Shown piece after piece: positions 54,704-63,308 of a stretch of DNA of 64,000 nt. The translations under genes and the position numbers were made by a program. Every line of letters starts with the position of its first letter. Positions within the stretch are counted from its first letter, which is position 1. The DNA is from Actinacidiphila oryziradicis (GTDB lineage: Bacteria; Actinomycetota; Actinomycetes; Streptomycetales; Streptomycetaceae). The DNA is taken from positions 1 to 64,000 of the forward strand of contig NZ_SUMC01000018.1 of NCBI RefSeq assembly GCF_005047355.1. The letters run 5' to 3'. The notes under the pieces are model-generated. The model saw only the letters and a program-made list of their open reading frames with translations, was not told the DNA's origin and did not search any database.

Positions 54704-55906
54704 ATGTCCCAGGGTAGCCGCAGTGGCCGCGAACGCAGCCGTACGGGAAGCCGCAAAGTCGCGGTCGTAGGAGTCGCGCTGTCGGACTGCGGGCGGGTCG
54801 ACGACGCGACGCCGTACGCACTGCACGCGCAGGCCGCCCGCCGGGTGCTCGCGGACTGCGGACTGCCGCGCCACGCCATCGACGGCTTCGCCTCCGCGGG
54901 ACTCGGCACCCTCGCGCCCGCTGAGGTCGCCGACTATCTGGGCCTCCGTCCCACCTGGGTCGACTCGACGTCCGTCGGTGGCGCCACCTGGGAGGTCATG
55001 GCGGCGCACGCCGCCGACGCGATAGCCGCGGGCCATGCCCGCGCCGTCCTGCTCGTCTACGGATCCACCGCCCGCGCCGACCTCAAGGCGGGCCGCCGCA
55101 CCGCGAACCTCTCCTTCGGCACGCGCGGGCCGCTGCAATTCGAGACGCCTTACGGCCACACGCTGATCGCCAAGTACGCCATGGCCGCCCGGCGCCATAT
55201 GCACCAGTACGGCACGACACTCCCGCAGCTCGCGGAGATCGCCGTCCAGGCACGCGCGAACGCGGCCCGCAACCCCGAAGCCATGTATCGGGCCCCGGTC
55301 ACCGTCGACGACGTACTGTCCGGCCCGGTGATCGCCGACCCGTTCACCAAACTGCACTGCTGCATCCGCTCCGACGGCGGCTGCGCGGTGCTGCTGGCCG
55401 CCGAGGACTACGTGGCCGACACCGCGAAGGCGCCGGTGTGGGTCCTCGGTTCCGGCAGCGCCGTCTCGCACACCGCCATGTCGGAGTGGGAGGACTTCAC
55501 GGTCTCCCCGGCCGCCGTTTCGGGCCGGGCCGCCTTCGCCCGCGCGGGCGTCTCCCCCGCCGACATCGATTTCGCCGAGATATATGACGCGTTCACATAC
55601 ATGACCCTGGTGACCCTTGAGGATCTCGGCTTCTGCCCCAAGGGCGAGGGCGGCGCCTTCGTGGAGAAGGGCCGCCTCACTATCGACGGCGAGCTGCCTG
55701 TCAACACCGACGGCGGCGGGCTCTCCGCCTGCCATCCTGGCATGCGCGGGCTGTTCCTGCTGGTCGAGGCGGTCCGCCAGCTGCGCGGCGAGGCGGGTGA
55801 GCGGCAGGTGCGGCGGGCCGGCGGCGGGCTCCCGGAGCTCGCGGTCGCTTCCGGCACGGGGGGTTGGTTCTGCTCTTCCGGCACTCTGGTGCTGGGCCGG
55901 GGCTGA
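54704..55906 (+). CDS. Second thiolase-like lipid-transfer protein
   Basis: 400 residues of the SCP-x/Ltp group, distinct from the Ltp2-like protein: VAVVGVALSDCGRVDDATPY, WVDSTSVGGATWEVMAAHAA, KLHCCIRSDGGCAVLLAAED, EIYDAFTYMTLVTLEDLGFC and PVNTDGGGLSACHPG. Thiolytic or retro-aldol cleavage of a CoA thioester is expected; the HCC stretch and YDAFT are conserved in steroid-associated Ltp3/Ltp4-like proteins. The ATG lies 4 bases after operator G with no room for a ribosome-binding site, which suggests a leaderless message. Confidence 0.85.
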   Translation: MSQGSRSGRERSRTGSRKVAVVGVALSDCGRVDDATPYALHAQAARRVLADCGLPRHAIDGFASAGLGTLAPAEVADYLGLRPTWVDSTSVGGATWEVMAAHAADAIAAGHARAVLLVYGSTARADLKAGRRTANLSFGTRGPLQFETPYGHTLIAKYAMAARRHMHQYGTTLPQLAEIAVQARANAARNPEAMYRAPVTVDDVLSGPVIADPFTKLHCCIRSDGGCAVLLAAEDYVADTAKAPVWVLGSGSAVSHTAMSEWEDFTVSPAAVSGRAAFARAGVSPADIDFAEIYDAFTYMTLVTLEDLGFCPKGEGGAFVEKGRLTIDGELPVNTDGGGLSACHPGMRGLFLLVEAVRQLRGEAGERQVRRAGGGLPELAVASGTGGWFCSSGTLVLGRG

Positions 55907-55969
55907 GACTCGTACAAGTTGAGTATCACTACTCATGCCGCACCGGGCGGGCGCTGCGACGCTCAGCAC

Positions 55970-56302
55970 ATGGACGACAACCTGGGCTCCGCCCGCAAGA
56001 TCGTCGCGACAACCGTCGGCAACCGGGCATCGGCGGTCTACCTGGCCATCGTCTTCGCCGGTCTCGCGTACGCCGGGATCGCCATGTTCGTATACGGTCC
56101 GGACGCCGCGATGGCCGGAGTCGTACCGGCGCTGCTGACAGCTCCGACCAGCCTCGCTCTGATCGGGCTGCCGATCGTCGAAGCGCACGCAAACGGCCTG
56201 GTCATCGTCATCGTCGCTGCCCTGGTCAACTCCACGGCGATCGGACTCCTCGCGCGCCGGCTGGGTCGCCCCGGCCGGGCGATGACGCTCCCGCATCGTT
56301 AG
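55970..56302 (+). CDS. Small three-helix membrane protein, unknown function
   Basis: 110 residues with hydrophobic helices at about 22-44 (AVYLAIVFAGLAYAGIAMFV), 51-69 and 76-95 (LVIVIVAALVNSTAIGLLA). The N-terminus MDDNLGSARKIVATTVGNRA is charged. ATG 55970 matches the start of the ordered sequence; a longer frame at 55919 overlaps poor sequence. The family is not recognised. It is likely independent of the preceding catabolic gene. Confidence 0.65.
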   Translation: MDDNLGSARKIVATTVGNRASAVYLAIVFAGLAYAGIAMFVYGPDAAMAGVVPALLTAPTSLALIGLPIVEAHANGLVIVIVAALVNSTAIGLLARRLGRPGRAMTLPHR

Positions 56303-56353
56303 CCACGGGCGTAACGACCGCCCATACACGGCGACGCTCGTTATTCTGTCCGC

Positions 56354-57187
56354 ATGCTCAAACGGCTCGCCCCGCTCCTGGCTTGCGCGGTCATGCTCGC
56401 GACGTTCCTCAACGGTCGCGAGGAGCCCGCCGCCACCCCCGCCTGGACCAACAGCGCCGCTGCCCGCTTCTGGACCGCCGACCGCATGGCGGACGCCATA
56501 CCGGCCTCCTCCGGTACCGCCGCCCACTTCGAGGGCATCCCCACTGTCGGCGTGCTCTTCTCCGTCGACGACGACATGCACGCCCACTACTGCACCGCCA
56601 GCGTCGTCCACAGCCCCAACCGGGACCTGATCCTCACCGCCGCGCACTGCGCCCCCGGCACCAACACCGCCTTCGTGCCGCAATACACCTCCGGTGCGAA
56701 GCTCCAGCCTTTCGGCGCCTGGGCCGTCGCCCAGGTCTACTCCGACTCCCGCTGGACCTACTCCGGCTCCGGCTCCGACTACGACGTCGCCTTCGCCCGC
56801 GTCCAGGCCGACGCCAACGGCGACCGCATAGAGGACCTCACCGGCGCCAACCTCCTCACCCCGACACCCTCCTACCGGAACAAGGTCACCGTCGTCGGCT
56901 ACGCCGACGAGGACGCCGACGCCGACCCGTCCGGCGAGGCCATCGCCTGCACCACCACAACCTCGCAACTCGCCGACCACGATCAGCTCCGCATCGACTG
57001 CGGCGGCTTCTACAGCGGCACCTCCGGCAGTCCCTGGCTCCTCGGCTACAACCCCCTGACCCACACCGGCGAAGTCATCGGTCTCATCGGCGGCCTCAAC
57101 GGTGGCGGCCCTGACGACCGCACCTCCTACAGCCCCCGCTTCGGCACAGCCGTCCAGCAGCTCTACGCCCAGGCCACCAAGGACTAG
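56354..57187 (+). CDS. Secreted trypsin-like serine protease
   Basis: 277 residues. The N-terminal stretch LAPLLACAVMLATFLNG is a signal peptide or membrane anchor. The catalytic triad is visible: His in ILTAAHCAPG, Asp in DYDVAFARV and Ser in YSGTSGSPWLLG. Cys pairs flank the His and Ser. The V8/trypsin-like fold acts outside the cell; the substrate and any propeptide removal (residues about 25-60) are unknown. Confidence 0.88.
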   Translation: MLKRLAPLLACAVMLATFLNGREEPAATPAWTNSAAARFWTADRMADAIPASSGTAAHFEGIPTVGVLFSVDDDMHAHYCTASVVHSPNRDLILTAAHCAPGTNTAFVPQYTSGAKLQPFGAWAVAQVYSDSRWTYSGSGSDYDVAFARVQADANGDRIEDLTGANLLTPTPSYRNKVTVVGYADEDADADPSGEAIACTTTTSQLADHDQLRIDCGGFYSGTSGSPWLLGYNPLTHTGEVIGLIGGLNGGGPDDRTSYSPRFGTAVQQLYAQATKD

Positions 57188-57205
57188 ACAAGGGCCGGAC
57201 AAAGG

Positions 57206-57793
57206 CTAGGCACGAGGCGCGGGTGCCGGGTCGGTGGAAAGGCGGGCGTGGAGGTGAATGTCGCGCATGCCCCCGGCAGGGTCGATCATCGCGCCGCGAA
57301 GCAGACCCTCGAAGGCGTAGACGCAGCGGTGGGCGACCCCGCAGGAGGCCTCGTTGCCCACCGCGTGACCCAGTTCCAGGCGGTGCAGGCCGAGGTCGCG
57401 GAAGGCCCAGCGACTGACCGCCTCCAGGGCCCTGGAGGCCACCCGGCGGCCCCTTGCCTCGGGGAGCACCCAGTAGCCGACCCGGCCGCAGCGCATCCTG
57501 AAGTCGATCATCGCGACACCGATGTGGCCGAGGACGATCCCGCCCTCGGCTCCTTCCCCGTCTCCGTTCCCGTCCCCCGTGACGGCGTACGTCGCCATGG
57601 TGCCGCGTTCCCAGCCCTCGGCCCGCTCGCGGATGAACCGGATCGCGTCGTCCTCGTCGTGAACGGGGTGCAACGGGCTGTTCCAGCGGCGGAAGTCCGG
57701 GTCCGTGAGCCCTCGGAGGGCAGCGTGGCGATCCGTCTCCTCCCATGGCCGCAGCAACAGTCCGTACGCCTTGAGCTCAACAGGAGTCAGCAC
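57206..57793 (-). CDS. GNAT-family (RimJ-like) acetyltransferase
   Basis: 195 residues: LLLRPWEETDRHAALRGLTD, GHIGVAMIDFRMRCGRVGYW, VLPEARGRRVASRALEAVSR and LGLHRLELGHAVGNEASCGV, the order of RimJ/RimL-type transferases. A short Gly/Asp insertion (TGDGNGDGEGAEGG) lies in the middle. GTG 57793 is chosen as the last start before the conserved fold, 8 bases after the DUF35 stop, without a clear ribosome-binding site. The upstream part of the longer frame is antisense-like sequence over the DUF35 gene. Confidence 0.82.
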   Translation of the reverse strand: MLTPVELKAYGLLLRPWEETDRHAALRGLTDPDFRRWNSPLHPVHDEDDAIRFIRERAEGWERGTMATYAVTGDGNGDGEGAEGGIVLGHIGVAMIDFRMRCGRVGYWVLPEARGRRVASRALEAVSRWAFRDLGLHRLELGHAVGNEASCGVAHRCVYAFEGLLRGAMIDPAGGMRDIHLHARLSTDPAPAPRA

Positions 57794-57801
57794 ACAATCA
57801 T

Positions 57802-58212
57802 TCAAACAGTCGGCCGGAAGACCCGGAAGACGGGGACGGCCGTGCCGTCGGCTCCTCCGGGGCGGAAGTGAACGTACAGGTCCATGCCGACGCGCAGCGC
57901 GAACCCGGGGCATCCGACAACCTCGGTCATCATGCGGGGCCCCTCCGCGAGGTCGACGACGGCGGCGGTGTACGGCAAGCGCCCGGAGAAGGGCGAAAGA
58001 TCGTTCATGTGTACGACTGACCACGTGTAGAGCGAGGCGCGGCCACTCGCCCGCTCCCAGTGGACGTCCTCGCTCCAGCAGCGCGGGCAGAATTCGCGCG
58101 GGTAGTGGTGCGCGGCTCCGCAGCCGGCGGCGTGGCAGCGGCGGATGAGAAGCCGGCCCTGGTTCGCGGCGTCCCAGTAGGGGCGGGTGAAGGCGTCGGC
58201 GTCGCGGGTCAC
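57802..58212 (-). CDS. Second DUF35 OB-fold zinc-ribbon protein
   Basis: 136 residues. The zinc ribbon uses C-x4-C and C-x2-C (CHAAGCGAAHHYPREFCPRC), and the OB fold follows (ASLYTWSVVHMNDLSPFSGR, then PYTAAVVDLAEGPRM). It probably pairs with the second thiolase-like protein (54704-55906), whose gene has no adjacent DUF35. It overlaps the DoxX stop by 4 bases and so is expressed from operator H. Confidence 0.88.
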   Translation of the reverse strand: MTRDADAFTRPYWDAANQGRLLIRRCHAAGCGAAHHYPREFCPRCWSEDVHWERASGRASLYTWSVVHMNDLSPFSGRLPYTAAVVDLAEGPRMMTEVVGCPGFALRVGMDLYVHFRPGGADGTAVPVFRVFRPTV

Positions 58213-58661
58213 AGGAAGAGCTCCCAGGCTCTGTCGAGGGACCAGGTCTGCCAGCTCATGGCGAGGAGGGCGACGAGCGAGATGAGCGCCATCATCGCGT
58301 TCTGCCCCTGCTCGGCCCAGTCGTGGATCATCAGCACGAGGTAGAGAAGGTTGAGTGCGAGGCCGCCGGCCAGGGCGATGGGGGTGAGCAGACCGCCCGT
58401 CAGCCCGAGGCCGATGGCCAGTTCGGCGTAGACCACGACATACGCCATCACCCTGGGGCGCGGTGCGACCACCGCCCCGAAGCCGCCCTGGACGAAGCTC
58501 CAGCGGTGCTTCGCAGCGACATCAGCCGCCCACGCGATCCCGGTGCCGCGCCGGAGCCAGCCCTTCTTGTCCTTGTGCCGCCAGCTCTCCAGCCACCACA
58601 GGCCGAGGCCGATGCGCAGCACGGCAAGCCATTCGGCTCCGGTCAGCCAGATCGTCCGCAT
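58209..58661 (-). CDS. DoxX-family membrane protein
   Basis: 150 residues, four helices. The family pattern is LRIGLGLWWLESWRHK at the start, then VVVYAELAIGLGLTGGLLTP and ALNLLYLVLMIHDWAEQGQN. DoxX-like proteins link to quinone or thiol redox in membranes; the role here is unknown. It is the first gene of an operon with the DUF35 gene. Operator H ends 5 bases before the ATG. Confidence 0.88.
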   Translation of the reverse strand: MRTIWLTGAEWLAVLRIGLGLWWLESWRHKDKKGWLRRGTGIAWAADVAAKHRWSFVQGGFGAVVAPRPRVMAYVVVYAELAIGLGLTGGLLTPIALAGGLALNLLYLVLMIHDWAEQGQNAMMALISLVALLAMSWQTWSLDRAWELFL

Positions 58662-58665
58662 TCAT

Positions 58666-58680
58666 CTGACGATACGTCAG
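58666..58680. promoter_or_regulatory. Operator H, CTGACGATACGTCAG
   Basis: Perfect palindrome, identical to operator A. It immediately precedes DoxX and lies 158 bases before the flavin monooxygenase on the other strand. Confidence 0.78.
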
Positions 58681-58837
58681 TCAATCGGATGCGGAAAGCC
58701 CGGTGCGAAAAAGCCCGGTGCGGAAAAGCCCGGCACGGAAAGCCCTCAGCGCAGACGGCAGCCGCCGCTGGCTACGCTCACCTCCAGCACCACGCCCGCC
58801 CCTCACCCTTCACCTTCGAAACGCCCCGGGAGTCTCC

Positions 58838-59983
58838 ATGACCGGCACCAACACCGCATCCCCTGACGCGATCGTCATCGGCGCCGGGCCCGGCGGGCTC
58901 GCCACCGCGGCCGCACTCCAGGGACTCGGCGTACGCACGCTCGTCCTGGAGCGGGCCGAGGCCGTCGCCGCGTCATGGCGGAAGCACTACGACCGCTTGC
59001 ACCTGCACACCACGAGACGGTTGTCCGGGCTGCCCGGATTCGCGATCCCGCGCGCCTACGGCCGCTGGGTCGGGCGGGACGACGTGATCCGCTACCTGGA
59101 GCAGTACACGGCCTTCCACGGCCTGGACATAGCCACCGGCATCGAGGCCTCCCGGATCGAGCGGGCGGAGGACGGGACCTGGCTCCTCCCGGCCACCGGC
59201 GGCCGCCGGCTGACCGCCCGCGCCGTGGTTGTGGCCACCGGCAACAACCACACCCCGCACGTGCCGGAATGGCCCGGCCGGGACACGTACAGCAGGGAGC
59301 TGCTGCACGCGGCCCGTTACCGCAACGGGCAGCCCTACGAGGGCCGGGACGTGCTGGTCGTCGGCGTCGGGAACACGGGAGCCGAGATCGCGGTCGATCT
59401 CGTCGAGGCGGGTGCGGCCCGGGTGCGGCTGGCGGTGCGGACAGCGCCGCACATCATGCGGCGGGCCACGGCCGGGTGGCCGGCCCAGGCGACCGGGATC
59501 CTGGTGCGGCGGCTGCCGACGCGACTGGTGGACCGGGTGGCACCGTACGTCGAGAAGATCAGTGTGCCGGACCTTTCGGAGTACGGGCTGCCCCGCCCGG
59601 ACAGCGGCCTCTACTCGCGGGTACGGGACGGGGCCATCCCGGTCCAGGACGTCGGAATCATCGCGGCGGTGCAGGCACGGAAGGTCGAGCCCGTCCCGGC
59701 CGTCGAAGGCTTCGACGGCGACAAGGTGCTGCTCGCGGACGGTTCGAGCATCGGGCCGGATGTCGTCATCGCCGCCACCGGCTACCGCCGGGGGCTGGAC
59801 GAACTGGTGGGCCACCTCGGCGTCCTCGACGGGCACGGCCGGCCCACCGTGCATGGCGCGCGCACGCCGCCCGGCGCGGCAAATCTCTACTTCACCGGCT
59901 TCACCAATCCCATCAGTGGCATGTTCCGCGAAATGGCCATCGACGCCCAGAAGATCGCCCGCGCCGTCGCCAGGGGCAAGTGA
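58838..59983 (+). CDS. Flavin-containing (Baeyer-Villiger-like) monooxygenase
   Basis: 381 residues. The FAD site is VIGAGPGGLATAAALQGLG near the start, and a second Rossmann motif VVGVGNTGAEIAVDL binds NADPH. VVVATGNNHTPHVPEWPGRD is the FMO-type linker and VIAATGYRRGLD the late ATG motif. An N- or C-oxygenation or Baeyer-Villiger step on a ketone is likely; a flavin-only oxidase cannot be excluded. ATG 58838 is chosen over a 45-codon longer frame that runs through an AAGCCCGG(T/C)GCGGAA tandem repeat (58690-58745). Confidence 0.87.
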   Translation: MTGTNTASPDAIVIGAGPGGLATAAALQGLGVRTLVLERAEAVAASWRKHYDRLHLHTTRRLSGLPGFAIPRAYGRWVGRDDVIRYLEQYTAFHGLDIATGIEASRIERAEDGTWLLPATGGRRLTARAVVVATGNNHTPHVPEWPGRDTYSRELLHAARYRNGQPYEGRDVLVVGVGNTGAEIAVDLVEAGAARVRLAVRTAPHIMRRATAGWPAQATGILVRRLPTRLVDRVAPYVEKISVPDLSEYGLPRPDSGLYSRVRDGAIPVQDVGIIAAVQARKVEPVPAVEGFDGDKVLLADGSSIGPDVVIAATGYRRGLDELVGHLGVLDGHGRPTVHGARTPPGAANLYFTGFTNPISGMFREMAIDAQKIARAVARGK

Positions 59984-60084
59984 CCCCGGCGATTACGCCC
60001 AGCCCGTACTTCCGGTCCGCGATACCGATCCGCAACCCCGGCCGGTAAACCCCGGCCGGCAGCCCGGCCCGCTCCCGCTACTTC

Positions 60085-60099
60085 CTGACTACCAGTCAG
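60085..60099. promoter_or_regulatory. Operator I1, CTGACTACCAGTCAG
   Basis: A perfect palindrome in itself (CTGACT/AGTCAG) with a one-base change in each arm from the consensus. Confidence 0.55.
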
Positions 60100-60108
60100 T
60101 TCAGTAAC

Positions 60109-60123
60109 CTGACAGTACGTCAG
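60109..60123. promoter_or_regulatory. Operator I2, CTGACAGTACGTCAG
   Basis: One arm change. It is spaced 24 bases from I1, similar to the F1-F2 pair, and precedes the ATP-grasp synthetase. Confidence 0.68.
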
Positions 60124-60158
60124 TTCTGTTGACCCTCGACCAGGAGCGGGCGGCCCCC

Positions 60159-62336
60159 ATGCTTGGATCGACCTACAGCACCCGCGATACCGGCCCCGGG
60201 CGGCCCACGCGGCACCCGGACGACCTGGATGTGAGCGGCCGCCCGTTGCACTCCGCCGTCCCGGACCTGGACCGGCTCTTCCGGCCCCGGACCGTCGCCG
60301 TCGTCGGTGCTTCCGACACCGAGGGCCGGCCGAACACCGGCATCACCCGGCAGCTGCTGGCCTGGTCCGAGCGGGTAGGCGCCCGGCTCTTCCCGGTCAA
60401 CCCAGGCCGGAAAGCCGTCTTCGGCCTGCCGTGCCACGCTTCGGTCAGCGACCTCCCGGAGGCCGTCGACCTGGCGGTGCTGCTCGTCGCCGATCCCCTT
60501 CCCGTCATCGAACAGCTCGGCGGGACCGGGACCCGCTTCGCCGTGGTCTTCGCAGCCGGGTTCGCCGAAACCGGCGAGGAGGGCGCGGCGGCCCAGGACC
60601 GGCTTGCCCAGGCCGTCGCCCGCGCCGGGCTGCGACTGCTCGGCCCGAACACCAACCTCAACGCCTTTGAGAGGTTCCGGGACGACCTGACCGGCCCGGC
60701 CATCGCCCTCATCACCCAGTCCGGCCACCAGGGCCGCCCCCTCTACACCCTCCAGGAACTCGGCATCCGGCTCAGCCACTGGGCCCCCACCGGCAATGAG
60801 GCCGATCTGGAGATCGCGGACTTCATCTCCTATTTCGCGGAGCGGCAGGAGATCGGCGCCATCGCGGTCTACGCCGAAGGCCTCAAGGACGGCCGCTCCT
60901 TCGCCCTCGCCGCCGACCGCGCCGCGCGCAACAAGGTGCCCGTCGTCATGGTCAAGGTCGGCCGCACCGAGACCGGGGCTCGGACCGCCGCCTCCCACAC
61001 CGGCAAACTGACCGGCTCCGACGCCGTCGTCGACGCCGCCCTCAGGCAGTACGGCGTGATCAGGGTCGACGGGCTCGACGAGCTTCAGGACACTGCCACG
61101 CTGCTGGCGCGGGCCCGGCCGCCGGTGAGCGACGGCGTGGTCGTCTACTCCATCTCCGGGGGCACGGGTGCCCACTTCGCCGACCTCGCTTCGGCGGCCG
61201 GGCTTCCGCTGCCGGCACTGAGCGACGCCAAGCAGGCCGAACTGCACCAGTGGATACCCTCCTACCTGAATGTCGCCAACCCCATCGACAACGGCGGCCA
61301 CCCGGTCGGCGACTGGCGCGGCCGCAAGATCATCGACGCGGTCCTCGCCGACCCGGACGTCGGTGTCCTCATCTGCCCGATCACCGGACCGTTTCCACCC
61401 ATGAGCGACAAACTCGCGCAGGACCTGGCCGATGCGGCGGAGGCGACCGACAAGCTGGTGTGCGTGGTGTGGGGCTCTCCCCTCGGCACCGAGGACGCCT
61501 ACCGCACCACTCTCCTCGGCTCCTCCCGCATCGCCACCTTCCGCACCTTCGGCAACTGCATCACCGCCGTCAAGGCCTACCTCGACCACCACCGCTTCAC
61601 CTCCTCCTACCGCTCGCCCTTCGACGACGCCCCCCGGACCCCCTCCTCCTCCGCCCGCAAAGCACACGGCCTGCTCAGCCCCGGCCGCCGGCTCAGCGAA
61701 CACGCGGCCAAACAACTCCTCCGGGCCTACGGGATCCGCGTCCCGCGCGAGCACCTCGTCACCAGCGCGGCCGGATCCGTCCGCGCCGCCGCACTCGTCG
61801 GCTACCCCGTCGTCATGAAGGCCTCCGGCCCGCACCTCACCCACAAGACAGAACTCGGCCTTGTCAAGACCGGCCTCACCTCGGCCAGCCAGGTCCGTGA
61901 CGCCTATCGCGAACTCGCCGACATCGCCCGCTACGAAGCCATCGACCTCGACGGCATCCTCGTCTGCCAAATGGTCGGACGTGGCGTCGAGATGGTCGTC
62001 GGCATCTCCCCCGACTCCCTCTTCGGCCCGACCGTCACCGCCGGACTCGGCGGCACACTCGTCGAAGTCCTCAGCGACACCACCGTCCGTGTCCCGCCCT
62101 TCAGCCCCGGCACCGCCCGCGCCATGCTCCGCGACTTGCGCGGCCGGCGGCTCCTGGACGGCGTCCGCGGCGCGCCCCCGTCCGATATCGACGCCCTCGT
62201 CGACACCATCCTCCGTGTCCAGCGCATGGCCATGGAACTCGGCGACAGCCTCGCCGAACTCGACATCAACCCCCTGATGGTGCTCCCGCACGGCCAGGGC
62301 GCGGTCGCGCTCGACGCCCTGGCCATATGCCGGTGA
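60159..62336 (+). CDS. ADP-forming-type acyl-CoA synthetase (CoA-binding + ATP-grasp)
   Basis: 725 residues. An N-terminal CoA-binding domain (about 30-160, FRPRTVAVVGASDTEGRPNT) is followed by two succinyl-CoA-ligase-like domains (ALITQSGHQGRPLYTL, KVGRTETGARTAASHTGKLT) and a C-terminal ATP-grasp_5 domain (GYPVVMKASGPHLTHKTELG, ELDINPLMVL). It activates an organic acid with CoA. ATG 60159 has AGGAG 12 bases before it; TTG 60129, six bases after operator I2, would add ten residues and remains possible. Confidence 0.87.
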   Translation: MLGSTYSTRDTGPGRPTRHPDDLDVSGRPLHSAVPDLDRLFRPRTVAVVGASDTEGRPNTGITRQLLAWSERVGARLFPVNPGRKAVFGLPCHASVSDLPEAVDLAVLLVADPLPVIEQLGGTGTRFAVVFAAGFAETGEEGAAAQDRLAQAVARAGLRLLGPNTNLNAFERFRDDLTGPAIALITQSGHQGRPLYTLQELGIRLSHWAPTGNEADLEIADFISYFAERQEIGAIAVYAEGLKDGRSFALAADRAARNKVPVVMVKVGRTETGARTAASHTGKLTGSDAVVDAALRQYGVIRVDGLDELQDTATLLARARPPVSDGVVVYSISGGTGAHFADLASAAGLPLPALSDAKQAELHQWIPSYLNVANPIDNGGHPVGDWRGRKIIDAVLADPDVGVLICPITGPFPPMSDKLAQDLADAAEATDKLVCVVWGSPLGTEDAYRTTLLGSSRIATFRTFGNCITAVKAYLDHHRFTSSYRSPFDDAPRTPSSSARKAHGLLSPGRRLSEHAAKQLLRAYGIRVPREHLVTSAAGSVRAAALVGYPVVMKASGPHLTHKTELGLVKTGLTSASQVRDAYRELADIARYEAIDLDGILVCQMVGRGVEMVVGISPDSLFGPTVTAGLGGTLVEVLSDTTVRVPPFSPGTARAMLRDLRGRRLLDGVRGAPPSDIDALVDTILRVQRMAMELGDSLAELDINPLMVLPHGQGAVALDALAICR

Positions 62337-62412
62337 CCCTCGCGGCACGGGCGCGGTCGGGTCGCACCGAGCCCGGCATGCCTTGTGTCGTACGACAAGG
62401 AGCCACATCCCC

Positions 62413-63234
62413 ATGACATCTCCCTCCGGGAAACTCTCCGTGACGACAGTTGTACTCCAAGCCACTGACAACGCCGTCTCGTGGATCACGCTGAACCGCC
62501 CCGAGGCCATGAACGCCCTCCTCCCCGAGCAGCGCGAACACATCATCGGCCTGCTGGAGGCCGCCTCCGCCGACCCGGACATCCGGGCTGTCGTCCTCAC
62601 CGCCACGGGGCGGGCGTTCTGCGCGGGCGCGGATCTGCGCGGCGGCTCGGCCGGGACCGGCGGCGAGCGCGTCCCGGGCGATGTGGCCCGTACGATCCAG
62701 CGGGGGGCGCAGCGTCTCGTCGCGGCGGTGCTGGACTGCGAGAAGCCGGTGATCGCCGCTGTCAATGGCACCGCCGCCGGGCTCGGCGCGCATCTCGCCT
62801 TCGCCTGCGACCTGGTACTCGCCGCCGAGAGCGCGAGGTTCATCGAGGTGTTCGTCCGCCGCGGCCTTGTCCCGGACGGCGGCGGTGCGTATCTGCTGCC
62901 CCGGCTGATCGGCGCGCAGCGCGCGAAGGAGCTGATGTTCTTCGGCGACGATCTTCCGGCGGCCGACGCCGAACGCCTCGGCCTGGTCAACCGCGTCGTC
63001 CCCGCCGACGATCTGAACAAGACCGCCCGCGCCTGGGCCGAGCGCCTCGCCTCGGGCCCGACTCGAGCGCTGGCACTCACCAAGCAGCTGGTCAACTCCT
63101 CGTCCGACGCAGACCGGGCGACCGCGTTCGCCGCCGAGGCGGCCGCCCAGGAGCTCAACATGACCACGGCCGACGCCCTGGAAGGCGTCCAGGCGTTCGC
63201 CGAGCGGCGTGCGCCACACTTCCGCGGCCGCTGA
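62413..63234 (+). CDS. Enoyl-CoA hydratase/isomerase family protein
   Basis: 273 residues, crotonase fold: WITLNRPEAMNALLPEQREH, VVLTATGRAFCAGADLRGGS, NGTAAGLGAHLAFACDLVLA and VFVRRGLVPDGGGAYLLPRL. The PDGG form (Asp instead of the second catalytic Glu) suggests an isomerase or a hydratase of branched or cyclic enoyl-CoA. AAGGAG precedes ATG 62413. It follows the synthetase by 76 bases and could be in the same transcript. Confidence 0.88.
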   Translation: MTSPSGKLSVTTVVLQATDNAVSWITLNRPEAMNALLPEQREHIIGLLEAASADPDIRAVVLTATGRAFCAGADLRGGSAGTGGERVPGDVARTIQRGAQRLVAAVLDCEKPVIAAVNGTAAGLGAHLAFACDLVLAAESARFIEVFVRRGLVPDGGGAYLLPRLIGAQRAKELMFFGDDLPAADAERLGLVNRVVPADDLNKTARAWAERLASGPTRALALTKQLVNSSSDADRATAFAAEAAAQELNMTTADALEGVQAFAERRAPHFRGR

Positions 63235-63288
63235 CCGCCGCCTTCCTTGCCGGCGGGCGGTACGGCCGGTGCTCGGCGGTCTTCCGAT

Positions 63289-63303
63289 CTGACGCATCGT
63301 CAG
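63289..63303. promoter_or_regulatory. Operator J, CTGACGCATCGTCAG
   Basis: Perfect palindrome, identical to operator C, ending 5 bases before the ATG of the flavin reductase. Confidence 0.78.
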
Positions 63304-63308
63304 GTTAA

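Noticed and set aside
62383-62402. CCTTGTGTCGTACGACAAGG before the second hydratase as another operator
   Set aside because: The palindrome is broken by a two-base shift, and it has no second copy in the window.
60120-63167. A 1015-codon minus-strand frame
   Set aside because: It mirrors the synthetase and hydratase genes, with Arg/Gly-rich, domain-free translation.
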